Positions 33,961-41,853 of a DNA stretch of 64,000 nucleotides are shown here, piece after piece. The DNA is taken from assembly GCA_017456145.1 (NCBI GenBank), contig JAFTJZ010000039.1:1-64000 (forward strand). Reading direction: 5' to 3'. Position 1 is the first letter of the stretch. Each line of letters begins with the position of its first letter. Source of the stretch: Clostridia bacterium (GTDB lineage Bacteria; Bacillota; Clostridia; Oscillospirales; CAG-272). The notes beneath the pieces are model-generated. The model worked only from the letters and a program-made list of their open reading frames with translations, was not told the DNA's origin and did no database searches. A program made the translations under genes and the position numbers.

Positions 33961-33995
33961 GAAAACCGAAAAAAACAACGGAGGTTTCGCTTTTC

Positions 33996-35192
33996 ATGAA
34001 AATTTTGGTCGTAAACGCCGGCAGCTCGTCGCTCAAGTATCAGCTGTTCGACATGGACGAGCACCGAGTCATCGCAAAGGGAAATTGCGAGAAGATCGGC
34101 ATCGGCGGTTTTGTCACACACAAGCGTCCCGGTAAGGACGATTATGCGGCGGAGGTGACCCTGAAGGATCACGACGACGCCATTACGCTGGTGCTTAAGC
34201 TCCTGACCGACGCCGAGCTGGGCGTCATTGCAACGGTCGATGAGATCGATGCCATCGGTCACCGCGTCGCGCACGGCGGTAAGCTCAAGGAATCTACGCT
34301 GGTCAGCGATGAGACGCTGGAGTATCTGTATTCCATCGTCGGCATCAATCCTTTGCACGGCCCCCCTGCCATCAAGGGGATCGAGGCTTGCCGCAAGGCT
34401 TGCCCGAATAAGCCCATGGTCTGCGTTTTCGACACTGCATTCCACAGCACCATGGAGCCGGTTTCCTACATCTACCCCCTGCCTTACGAATATTACGAGC
34501 AGTTCGGCCTGCGTCGCTACGGTTTCCACGGCACCTCGCACCGCTACGTTGCGGGTCGTGTGGCAGAGCTTGTCGGCAAGCCGCTCTGTGAGCTGAAGGT
34601 CATCACCTGCCACCTGGGCAACGGTTCTTCCATTACTGCGATCAAGAACGGCAAGGTCGTGGACACCACCATGGGATTCACTCCCAATGAGGGTGTTCCC
34701 ATGGGTACCCGCTGCGGCACCATCGACCCCACCATCGTTCCGTATCTGATGAAACAGCTGAACGTCACTCCCGACGAGATGGACAACATTCTCAACAAGA
34801 AGTCCGGACTCTTGGGTGTGTCCGGTGTCTCCAGTGACTGCCGCGAGGTCAACGCTGCTGCCGATGCCGGTAACGCACGTGCCAAGCTCGCCATCGATCA
34901 GCTGATCCACTACACCAAGAAGATCATCGGCTCCTACGTTGCCGAGATGAACGGCGTGGATGCCATCGTCTTTACCGCAGGGATCGGCGAGAACGACCGC
35001 AAGCTGCGTCAGAGCATCTGCACCGATATGGATTTTGTCGGTATCAAGATGGACAACGAGCGCAACGCCGAGTGCCCCCGCGGTACGGCCTGCGATCTGA
35101 CGGCTGAGGGTTCTCGCGCCAAGGTGTACGTCATCCCCACCGATGAGGAATACATGATCGCTCTGGACACCCAGAAGATCGCCAACGCTTAA
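33996..35192 (+). CDS. ackA: Acetate (acyl) kinase
   Basis: This 398-residue cytoplasmic enzyme converts an acyl phosphate plus ADP to acid plus ATP. The ASKHA signatures are complete: MKILVVNAGSSSLKYQLFDM at the N-terminus, the catalytic region RRYGFHGTSHRYV, HLGNGSSI, and GIGEND near the end. The ATG at 33996 follows CGGAGG. As the first gene of the microcompartment operon, it probably takes the acyl phosphate made by PduL (lactyl phosphate if lactaldehyde is the aldehyde, otherwise acetyl or propionyl phosphate) to yield ATP. No encapsulation peptide is visible, so it probably works outside the shell, unlike the other enzymes of the cluster. Confidence 0.93.
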   Translation: MKILVVNAGSSSLKYQLFDMDEHRVIAKGNCEKIGIGGFVTHKRPGKDDYAAEVTLKDHDDAITLVLKLLTDAELGVIATVDEIDAIGHRVAHGGKLKESTLVSDETLEYLYSIVGINPLHGPPAIKGIEACRKACPNKPMVCVFDTAFHSTMEPVSYIYPLPYEYYEQFGLRRYGFHGTSHRYVAGRVAELVGKPLCELKVITCHLGNGSSITAIKNGKVVDTTMGFTPNEGVPMGTRCGTIDPTIVPYLMKQLNVTPDEMDNILNKKSGLLGVSGVSSDCREVNAAADAGNARAKLAIDQLIHYTKKIIGSYVAEMNGVDAIVFTAGIGENDRKLRQSICTDMDFVGIKMDNERNAECPRGTACDLTAEGSRAKVYVIPTDEEYMIALDTQKIANA

Positions 35193-35217
35193 TTCACAAA
35201 GATAACGAGGTATTGAT

Positions 35218-35961
35218 ATGCCCAATCTGTTTGAAATCAAAAAGCAGATGGTCGAGGTCGGTAAGCTGATGTATGAAAAGGGCTTGGTCATCGCCAAGCA
35301 CGGCAACATCTCTTATAAGATCAGCGACAATGAATATATCTGCACGCCCGGCGGACTTTGCAAGGCGTTTCTGACGCCCGATAAGCTGGTTCGCGTCAAC
35401 GCCAAGGGCGAGTCGCTCGAGGCAGGAAAAAAGCCCACCTCCGAGATCAAGATGCACATTGCCATCTATGCGCTGCGCCCCGACATCAACTGTATCGTTC
35501 ACGCTCAGCCCGCAGCCACCACCGCCTTTGCCATCTCGGATATCGATGCGGCCAAGTTTGTGCTGCCCGGTGACAAGAAAGCGTACTTCGGCTACGTTCC
35601 CGCAGCCGCTTACGACAAGGCAAATCACGATGCCAACACGCTCGCGCAGTACATGAGCGACAAGGCGCAGCAGGCATACGTCTTCCACGGCGACTCCTCG
35701 CTGTCGGTCGGCGATACACTGTATAACGCCTTTGATGCCATCGAGTCCTTGGAGCACTACTGCAAGGTCAGCATTTATGCGCGTGCGCTCAATGCCATTG
35801 AGGGTGAGCCCGTCTGCCGCTGCGAGCAGCAGAAAAAGGCTGCACAGACATCCGCCGCGCCGACCTCCTCTGCGATGAGTCATTCCACCGTGGCAGGTGC
35901 TCCCGAGGCGGCAACGGTCAATGAGGTCATCCGCCGCGTTATTGCGGAGCTGAATCGGTGA
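35218..35961 (+). CDS. Class II aldolase (fuculose/rhamnulose-phosphate type) with C-terminal encapsulation peptide
   Basis: This 247-residue enzyme probably cleaves L-fuculose- or L-rhamnulose-1-phosphate to lactaldehyde and DHAP. Class II aldolase features are HGNIS (phosphate site), TPGG, PTSEIKMH with the catalytic Glu, INCIVHAQP and YVFHGDSS. The usual HxH zinc pair reads HAQ, so one zinc-ligand His is replaced by Gln. After the catalytic domain, an Ala/Ser/Thr/Pro linker (about 209-231) leads to the amphipathic helix ATVNEVIRRVIAELNR (232-247), a typical microcompartment targeting peptide. It lies 25 bases after ackA. It is the only candidate signature enzyme of this compartment. Confidence 0.85.
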   Translation: MPNLFEIKKQMVEVGKLMYEKGLVIAKHGNISYKISDNEYICTPGGLCKAFLTPDKLVRVNAKGESLEAGKKPTSEIKMHIAIYALRPDINCIVHAQPAATTAFAISDIDAAKFVLPGDKKAYFGYVPAAAYDKANHDANTLAQYMSDKAQQAYVFHGDSSLSVGDTLYNAFDAIESLEHYCKVSIYARALNAIEGEPVCRCEQQKKAAQTSAAPTSSAMSHSTVAGAPEAATVNEVIRRVIAELNR

Positions 35962-36093
35962 TTGGGGCGCTGCCCCAAACTCCGCCAAAAGCCTTTTGAG
36001 AAAAAAGAAGATCGCAAGTGATCTTCAAGCTTGGCCCGGCGGCTGCGTCCGTCGTTTCGGGATAACCCGAAAATTCCGAGCATCGGCTTTTGG
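35962..36093. repeat. Intergenic hairpin element, copy in the microcompartment operon
   Basis: GGGGC-GCT-GCCCC (35964-35976) is followed by CTCCGCCAAAAGCC, whose CCAAAAGCC (35985-35993) pairs with GGCTTTTGG at 36085-36093. The spacing between the arms holds further short stems (GATC-type, CGGGATAACCCG). It shares its prefix with the copies at 1-49 and 42580-42631. Confidence 0.55.
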
Positions 36094-36149
36094 ATGCCCA
36101 AAAAATTTGGATCAAGTGAATTTACTTCAATATTATAAAGGAGAATACA

Positions 36150-37607
36150 ATGGCAATCAATTGGACTGAGGCACAGATCAATGAGATCGTTGGTGCTGTG
36201 CTCAAAGAGATCGGCAACGAGAAGACGGCTGCTTGCGGGACTTGGAATTCCACCTCCTACTGCGGACGCAAGCTGATCGGTATCTATGCCGATATGAACG
36301 ACGCCATCGCAGCCGCAAACGAAGGCTACAAGGCTGTACGCGCCATGTCGGTGGCTGAAAGAGAAAAATTGATCACCGCCATCCGCACTCTGACCCGCGA
36401 GGAGGCGTCCGTTATGGCGGCGCTGGGCGTGGCAGAGACCAAGATGGGACGTGTCGATCACAAAACCGCAAAGCACATTCTGGTGGCGGATAAGACCCCC
36501 GGCACCGAAGATATCAAGGCAGAGGCAATTACGGGTGACAATGGTCTGACTCTGACCGAGATGGCACCTTTTGGCGTGGTGGGCAGCATCACTCCCTCCA
36601 CCAACCCCTCCGAGACGGTTATTTGTAACAGCATTGGTATGATCGCGGCAGGCAACGGTGTGGTATTTAACCCCCACCCCAACGCGATCTCTACCTCCAA
36701 CTATGCGGTTGACCTGGTCAACCGTGCATCCGCCAGCGTCGGCGGCCCCGAGGTTCTGGTCGCATCGGTGGTCAAGCCCACTATGGAGACGGCACAGGTC
36801 ATGTATAAGTCTCCTCTGATCCGACTTCTGGTCTGCACCGGTGGTCCCGGCGTCGTCAAGGCGGTGCTCTCCTCCGGCAAGAAGGCGATCGGCGCAGGTG
36901 CGGGTAACCCCCCCGTTATCGTCGACGACACGGCAGATATTGCAAAGGCCGCCAAGGACATCATCGACGGCTGTACCTTTGATAATAACCTCCCCTGCAT
37001 CGCAGAGAAGGAAGTCTTCGTATTTAATAACGTTGCCGATCAGCTCATCGACGGCATGATGCACCACGGCTGCTACAAGCTGACGCTGCAGCAGGCTGAT
37101 GCACTGGCTGACATTGTTCTTGACAAGGTCAAGGACGACAAGGGCAACGTCATCAAGCGCGTGGTCAATCGCGACTGCGTCGGCCGTGACGCCAAGGTGC
37201 TGCTCGCCAAGATGGGGATCACGGTGGGTGACGACATCCGCTGCATCATCGCTGAGGTTCCCTTTGAGCATCTGTTCGTGCAGGAGGAGCTGATGATGCC
37301 GATTCTCGGTATCGTTCGCGTGGCAAATATCGATGAGGCGATCGACAAGGCCTGCAAGGCTGAGCACGGCAACCGCCACACCGCTCATATGCACTCCAAG
37401 AATATCGACAACCTTTCTCGCTTTGCCAAGGCGGTGGAAACCACCATCTTCGTCAAGAACGCGCCCTCTTATGCGGGCATCGGCTTTGGCGGTGAGGGTC
37501 ATACCACCTTTACCATTGCAGGTCCTACCGGTGAGGGTATCACCAGTGCGCGCAGCTTTACTCGCCGCCGCCGCTGCGTGATGGCAGACAGTTTCCGCAT
37601 CATTTGA
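36150..37607 (+). CDS. pduP: CoA-acylating aldehyde dehydrogenase with N-terminal encapsulation peptide
   Basis: This 485-residue enzyme oxidises an aldehyde (lactaldehyde or propionaldehyde) with CoA and NAD+ to the acyl-CoA. Residues 5-21 form the amphipathic targeting helix WTEAQINEIVGAVLKEIG, and a linker leads to the ALDH core at about 40. The catalytic Cys lies in FDNNLPCIAEKE (about residue 286). SITPSTNPSETVICN and the GGPGVVKAVLSSGKKAIGAGAGN nucleotide region are typical of the PduP/EutE group. Its product feeds PduL and then acetate kinase. ATG follows AAAGGAG. Confidence 0.92.
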   Translation: MAINWTEAQINEIVGAVLKEIGNEKTAACGTWNSTSYCGRKLIGIYADMNDAIAAANEGYKAVRAMSVAEREKLITAIRTLTREEASVMAALGVAETKMGRVDHKTAKHILVADKTPGTEDIKAEAITGDNGLTLTEMAPFGVVGSITPSTNPSETVICNSIGMIAAGNGVVFNPHPNAISTSNYAVDLVNRASASVGGPEVLVASVVKPTMETAQVMYKSPLIRLLVCTGGPGVVKAVLSSGKKAIGAGAGNPPVIVDDTADIAKAAKDIIDGCTFDNNLPCIAEKEVFVFNNVADQLIDGMMHHGCYKLTLQQADALADIVLDKVKDDKGNVIKRVVNRDCVGRDAKVLLAKMGITVGDDIRCIIAEVPFEHLFVQEELMMPILGIVRVANIDEAIDKACKAEHGNRHTAHMHSKNIDNLSRFAKAVETTIFVKNAPSYAGIGFGGEGHTTFTIAGPTGEGITSARSFTRRRRCVMADSFRII

Positions 37608-37622
37608 TCGGGTGGAAATAAA

Positions 37623-38819
37623 ATGAACGAAAATCAGATCAATGCATTAGTCAAAAGAGTATTGGACAGCTTGGATGCAGACAATGCCGCAACATGTGGC
37701 TCGCCTGCGGACGGTATGGCTAAGGTAGCGGTTCTGACCAAGCCGGGGTGCATTGAGCTCCGCGACGTTGCAATTCCGCCCTTGGGCGATGACGATATTC
37801 TGGTCAAGGTGGAAGGCGCGGGCATTTGCGGTACCGATGTTCACGAGTGGCGCGGTGACCCCTTTGGCATGTGTCCTGTAATCCTCGGTCATGAGGGAAC
37901 GGGCGAGATCATTGCTATGGGGAAAAACGTCAAACGGGATACCAACGGTCGTCCGCTTAAGATCGGAGACAAGGTCGTTACCTCGGGAATTACCTGTGGA
38001 GAATGCCACGTTTGCCGTATGCATCCGGCATATTCCAATCTTTGCGATACACAAAGTGTGTTTGGTCTGTTCCCGATGGATCCGAACAACCCGCTCAACG
38101 GATGGTTTGCAAGCCATTTGCTGATCCGCGGTCGGGGCGCAACCTATTTTGAGGTCAACGATCTCAATCTCAATCAGCGTATGCTGCTGGAGGCGGCTGC
38201 GGTCTGCGTTCATGCTCTCGGCAGAGCGCAAAAGACGGGGCTGCTGAATTTCAATGCCAAGGTCGTCGTTATGGGCTGCGGCCCGATCGGGCTGCTTATG
38301 TGTGCCGTGCTCCGCGCGGCGGGCATCAACCATATTATCGCGATCGACGGTACGGAAAAGAGGTTGCAGATGGCCAAGCGCCTGGGCGTCAAAACGACGA
38401 TCAACTTCAAGGAGATCCCGACGCTGTCAGATCGTGTCAGCCTCGTTAAGGAGCTGTCCGACGGACAGGGTGCGGATTTTGCCTTCCAATGCACGGGAGC
38501 ACCTGCGGCTGCCGCAAGCATTTATGAGTACATTCGCCGCGGTGGCGGTCTGTGCGAAATGGGCTTTTTCGTCAACAACGGCGAATATGATATCAATCCG
38601 CATTTCGCCATGTGTAACAAAGAAATCACGTTGGTGGGCTCCTGGGGCTATCCCGCGGAGGATTACCCGACGACCATTGCTTTCCTGCGTCAGTGTCGTG
38701 AGATGAATATCCCGATTGAGGAGCTCATCACGCACACCTTCCCGCTGGATCGCCTGGATGAGGGAATGCGCGTCAACGTGTCGCAAGAGGGCATCAAAAT
38801 CTGCTATCTTGCCCAATGA
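37623..38819 (+). CDS. Zinc-dependent alcohol dehydrogenase 1 with N-terminal encapsulation peptide
   Basis: This 398-residue medium-chain dehydrogenase has a targeting helix at residues 3-17 (NENQINALVKRVLDSLD), a short Ala/Asp/Gly linker, and the GroES-like domain from about 32. Catalytic-zinc residues are in GICGTDVHE and GHEGTGE, structural-zinc cysteines in CGECHVC ... NLC, and the Rossmann motif is VMGCGPIGLL. In the compartment it would reduce the aldehyde (lactaldehyde to 1,2-propanediol) and regenerate NAD+ for the aldehyde dehydrogenase. It starts 15 bases after that gene and is followed by a close paralog of identical length, so the pair arose by tandem duplication. Confidence 0.9.
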   Translation: MNENQINALVKRVLDSLDADNAATCGSPADGMAKVAVLTKPGCIELRDVAIPPLGDDDILVKVEGAGICGTDVHEWRGDPFGMCPVILGHEGTGEIIAMGKNVKRDTNGRPLKIGDKVVTSGITCGECHVCRMHPAYSNLCDTQSVFGLFPMDPNNPLNGWFASHLLIRGRGATYFEVNDLNLNQRMLLEAAAVCVHALGRAQKTGLLNFNAKVVVMGCGPIGLLMCAVLRAAGINHIIAIDGTEKRLQMAKRLGVKTTINFKEIPTLSDRVSLVKELSDGQGADFAFQCTGAPAAAASIYEYIRRGGGLCEMGFFVNNGEYDINPHFAMCNKEITLVGSWGYPAEDYPTTIAFLRQCREMNIPIEELITHTFPLDRLDEGMRVNVSQEGIKICYLAQ

Positions 38820-38868
38820 TTCAGTAATCCATAAAACCACATATATAGAGAAAGAAAGGAAATTCAAT

Positions 38869-40065
38869 ATGGAATTGACAAGTTCTCAGGTCGAGAGCGT
38901 TGTCCGCAAGGTGCTTGCCAGCATGGGCGCTGCCCCCGCTGCATCCTCCTGCGCTTCCGGCATGGCAAAGGTCGCTGTGCTGACCGCTCCCAAGACCATC
39001 GAAATTCAAGAGGTTCCGATCCCTGAGCTGGGCGATGACGATATTCTCGTCAAGGTCGAGGGCGCAGGCGTTTGCGGTACCGACGTTCACGAGTGGAAGG
39101 GTGATCCCTTCGGTATGTGCCCCGTTATTCTCGGTCACGAGGGTACCGGTGAGGTCATTGCACTCGGTAAGAACATCAAGTGCGACACAGCAGGCAAGCC
39201 CCTGAAGGTCGGCGACAAGATCGTCACCTCGGTCATCTCCTGCGGTGAGTGCCACACCTGCCGTATGCATCCCGGTAACACCAACCTTTGCGACGCACAG
39301 GGTATCTTCGGTCTGATGCCTCAGAGCAAGGAGAATCCTCTCAACGGTTGGTTTGCAACCCACCTGCTCATCAGAGCCAAGGGTGCTACTTATTTTCAGG
39401 TCAACGGTCTGGACGTCAAGCAGAGAATGCTGCTTGAGGCTGCTTGCGTTTGCGTTCACGCAGTTGCTCGCGGTCAGTCTACCGGCTTGATCAACTTCAA
39501 CTCCAAGGTTCTCGTGCTTGGTTGCGGTCCCATTGGTCTGCTGATGTGCTCCGTTCTGCGTGCTGCAGGCGTTAACCACATCATCGCCATCGACGGCTCC
39601 GAGAAGAGACTGGATATGGCAAAGAGAATGGGCGTTAAGACCACCATCAACTTCAAGGAGGTCCCCGACGCTGCAGAGCGTGTCAAGATCGTCAAGGAGC
39701 TCTCCGATGGTCAGGGCGCGGACTTCGCCTTCCAGTGCACGGGTGCTCCCGCAGCGGCTGCATCGATCTACGACTACATCCGTCGCGGCGGCGGTCTGTG
39801 TGAGGTCGGTTTCTTCGTCAATAATGGCGAATATTCCATCAATCCCCACTTTGCTATGTGTAACAAGGAAATCACCATCGTCGGCTCTTGGGACTACACC
39901 GCTGAGGACTATCCCACGACCATGGCATTCCTTCGCCAGGCAAAAGAGATGAACATTCCGATCGAAGAGCTGATCACGCACTCCTTCCCGCTGGAAAAGC
40001 TCAACGAAGCAATGGAAGTTAACGTCTCGCAGGCAGGTATCAAGATTTGCTATCTTCCCGACTGA
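38869..40065 (+). CDS. Zinc-dependent alcohol dehydrogenase 2 with N-terminal encapsulation peptide
   Basis: This 398-residue paralog of the preceding gene has the same motif set (GVCGTDVHEW, GHEGTGEV, CGECHTC ... NLC, VLGCGPIGLL). Residues 2-18 are the targeting helix ELTSSQVESVVRKVLASMG, whose sequence differs from that of ADH 1 although the helix pattern is the same. The linker AAPAASSCAS is also different. AAAGGAA precedes the ATG at 38869; the open frame extends farther upstream into the previous gene. Keeping two near-duplicates suggests different aldehyde or cofactor preference, but the sequence alone does not show which. Confidence 0.9.
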   Translation: MELTSSQVESVVRKVLASMGAAPAASSCASGMAKVAVLTAPKTIEIQEVPIPELGDDDILVKVEGAGVCGTDVHEWKGDPFGMCPVILGHEGTGEVIALGKNIKCDTAGKPLKVGDKIVTSVISCGECHTCRMHPGNTNLCDAQGIFGLMPQSKENPLNGWFATHLLIRAKGATYFQVNGLDVKQRMLLEAACVCVHAVARGQSTGLINFNSKVLVLGCGPIGLLMCSVLRAAGVNHIIAIDGSEKRLDMAKRMGVKTTINFKEVPDAAERVKIVKELSDGQGADFAFQCTGAPAAAASIYDYIRRGGGLCEVGFFVNNGEYSINPHFAMCNKEITIVGSWDYTAEDYPTTMAFLRQAKEMNIPIEELITHSFPLEKLNEAMEVNVSQAGIKICYLPD

Positions 40066-40095
40066 TCCGATCAGTGCGGATATTGGAGGTAAGCT

Positions 40096-40413
40096 ATGGC
40101 ACTTGGTATGATCGAATGTTTCGGCTTTGTCACCTCGGTGGTTGTCGCCGATAAGGGTCTGAAGACCGCTGACGTCGAGCTGGTCGCCATTGACAAAAAC
40201 AAGCCCGCGAACGCAGAAAAGTGCGCGGTGCCTCTGGTTATGGTGGTCAAGTTTGAGGGCTCGGTCTCCGCTGTCGATATGGCAGTACAGGCCGGCAAGG
40301 CAGAAGCAGAAAAGCGCGGTATGTTCATCGCATCCCGCATCATCCCGCGTCAGGAGGAGCAGATTGAATGGCTGGCTCACCTGAATGCACTTGGGAAAAG
40401 CTCGACGATCTGA
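40096..40413 (+). CDS. BMC-H shell protein 1 (single BMC domain with C-terminal extension)
   Basis: This 105-residue protein has a single Pfam00936-type domain (MALGMIECFGFVTSVVVADKGLKTADVEL, then GSVSAVDMAVQAGKAEAEK and IIPRQEEQIEWL). The sequence DKNKPANAEKCAVPL in the pore and loop region differs from the PduA-type duplicates downstream, and the C-terminal tail is longer. Proteins like this form hexameric tiles of the shell. Gene order directly after the second ADH and 30 bases from it places it in the operon. The pore should be distinct from that of the other BMC-H proteins, so it may pass a different metabolite. Confidence 0.9.
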   Translation: MALGMIECFGFVTSVVVADKGLKTADVELVAIDKNKPANAEKCAVPLVMVVKFEGSVSAVDMAVQAGKAEAEKRGMFIASRIIPRQEEQIEWLAHLNALGKSSTI

Positions 40414-40492
40414 TCGGATCGTTGTCAAACCGTTCAAAAATATTTGAAAATAAAAAACAAACCAAATGAAATCAAAAGGAGATTTACTTATT

Positions 40493-40768
40493 ATGATGGA
40501 AGCTCTTGGTATGGTAGAGACCCGCGGCCTGGTTGCCGCAATTGAGGCTGCAGATGCTATGTGCAAGGCTGCAAACGTTGTTCTGATCGGCTCCGAGAAG
40601 ATCGGCTCCGGCTTGGTAAGCGTCATGGTCCGCGGCGACGTCGGCGCTGTTAAGGCTGCTGTTGAGGCAGGCGGTGCTGCTGCTGCTAACCTTGGCGAGG
40701 TCGTTGCGACCCACGTCATCCCCAGACCTCACTCCGATGTGGAGAAGGTTCTGCCCGTTATCAAATAA
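40493..40768 (+). CDS. BMC-H shell protein 2 (PduA/EutM-like, duplicate a)
   Basis: This is a canonical hexamer-forming BMC-H protein of 91 residues ([54 protein letters not shown]). The pore region KIGSGLV is that of PduA/EutM-type proteins. Two adjacent ATGs (40493, 40496) follow AAAAGGAG. The second matches the start of the near-identical copy at 41279 and may be the true one. Proteins of this kind are usually the most abundant shell tile. A different BMC-H gene lies between the two copies. Confidence 0.93.
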   Translation: MMEALGMVETRGLVAAIEAADAMCKAANVVLIGSEKIGSGLVSVMVRGDVGAVKAAVEAGGAAAANLGEVVATHVIPRPHSDVEKVLPVIK

Positions 40769-40882
40769 TCTACTGTTCGTAACTGCTGCATGAGCGCATC
40801 GCTCGTGCTGTGATCTGCCCATGCGCGCGGCTGCCAAGACAGCCGCGGGTGGGCACCCGTCAAAAGAAAGGAACGGTATATT

Positions 40883-41170
40883 ATGGAGGACAAGGCAATC
40901 GCTTTACTTGAGGTGCAGGCGATGGTCGCGGCGATCGTCGGTCTTGATGCGATGCTCAAGGCTGCCAACGTACAGTTTATCTGCGCAGAGAAACGTCTGG
41001 GCGGCAAGCTGGTTACGGTGGTGGTTGAGGGCTCCGTGTCTGCGGTGACTGCTGCACTGGAGGCCGGCGTTGCTGCTGCCGCAGAGGTTGGCAGCGTGAA
41101 GCTGAGCGAGGTCATTGCACGCCCTCATCCCGGCATTCTTCGTTTCCTCAAGAAGGAAAAGAAGGCATAA
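40883..41170 (+). CDS. BMC-H shell protein 3 (divergent)
   Basis: This 95-residue single BMC domain lies between the two PduA-like copies. It shares their layout (ALLEVQAMVAAIVGLDAMLKAANV, GGKLVTVVVEGSVSAVTAALEAG, VIARPHPGI) but has the pore-loop sequence RLGGKLV instead of KIGSGLV and a basic C-terminal end, RFLKKEKKA. The basic tail may face the lumen or bind partner proteins or nucleic acid, which would be unusual for a BMC-H tile. RBS AAAGGAA precedes ATG. Its position suggests it arose from an old duplication and then specialised. Confidence 0.9.
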   Translation: MEDKAIALLEVQAMVAAIVGLDAMLKAANVQFICAEKRLGGKLVTVVVEGSVSAVTAALEAGVAAAAEVGSVKLSEVIARPHPGILRFLKKEKKA

Positions 41171-41278
41171 GGGAGGCAAGACACCCGAGCGGTCTTGCGT
41201 CGGCTCTGCCGATATCGGCTCGGAATATCAAATTTGTTGGTTCATCCCAAACTATAAATTTTAATGGAGGATTCTACA

Positions 41279-41551
41279 ATGGAAGCTCTTGGTATGGTTG
41301 AGACCCGTGGTCTGGTTGCCGCAATCGAGGCTGCCGATGCTATGTGCAAGGCTGCAAACGTTGTCCTGATCGGTTCTGAGAAGATCGGTTCCGGTTTGGT
41401 AAGCGTCATGGTTCGTGGCGACGTCGGTGCTGTTAAGGCTGCTGTTGAGGCAGGCGGCGCTGCTGCTGCTAACCTTGGTGAAGTCGTTGCTACGCACGTC
41501 ATTCCCAGACCCCATGGCGACGTTGAGAAGGTTCTGCCTAAGATCGGCTAA
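41279..41551 (+). CDS. BMC-H shell protein 4 (PduA/EutM-like, duplicate b)
   Basis: This 90-residue protein is nearly identical to shell protein 2. The visible changes are [12 protein letters not shown] at the C-terminus against [12 protein letters not shown], and most nucleotide differences are silent. GGAGG precedes the ATG at 41279. The near-identity despite silent drift suggests strong protein-level selection, recent gene conversion, or both. Together with its twin it should supply most of the facet tiles. Confidence 0.93.
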   Translation: MEALGMVETRGLVAAIEAADAMCKAANVVLIGSEKIGSGLVSVMVRGDVGAVKAAVEAGGAAAANLGEVVATHVIPRPHGDVEKVLPKIG

Positions 41552-41853
41552 TCTTTTCTCGTCTATATGCGTCGCGTGGCTTTATGCCGCGCGGCGCATG
41601 GCTCGTATTCAAACCCCGAGCGAGGGGGTAGTCGCTCAGAGTGCATTTTTTGACTTGCACCAAATAAAAAGCAAGACTTGACTTGCGGCAGTGCATAAGC
41701 GCTGCTTTCCGCCGCCGTGGCGGTAGGTTCGTGTATCATTAACTTTAATTTTGTCAATAATTCTCCGCTTGCGGAGATCAAGGGCGGCCTGTTTTCAGGT
41801 GCGGCCCGCATAAATCAGTAAAAAATATACTACATATACAGAGAAAGGCTTTC
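41552..41853. other. Gene-free spacer before pduL
   Basis: No gene is visible. It contains short inverted repeats (TCTCCGC-TTGCGGAGA near 41761; GCCGCGCGGCGC near 41590) and GGGCGGCCTG ... CAGGTGCGGCCC near 41785. These could be mRNA-processing or partial termination structures that tune shell-to-enzyme ratios, but this is not shown. Confidence 0.35.

Noticed and set aside
33789-33995. Cobalamin or other known riboswitch before the BMC operon
   Set aside because: No B12-box or other recognised aptamer core can be seen; only simple stems are present.
33726-35309. Long minus-strand frame opposite ackA
   Set aside because: It is a shadow of a clear acetate kinase; the translated product is low-complexity and has no known motif or ribosome site.
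38821-40719. Long minus-strand frame opposite ADH2 and shell genes
   Set aside because: It spans several unrelated plus-strand genes, which shows it is an artefact of codon bias in GC-rich genes.
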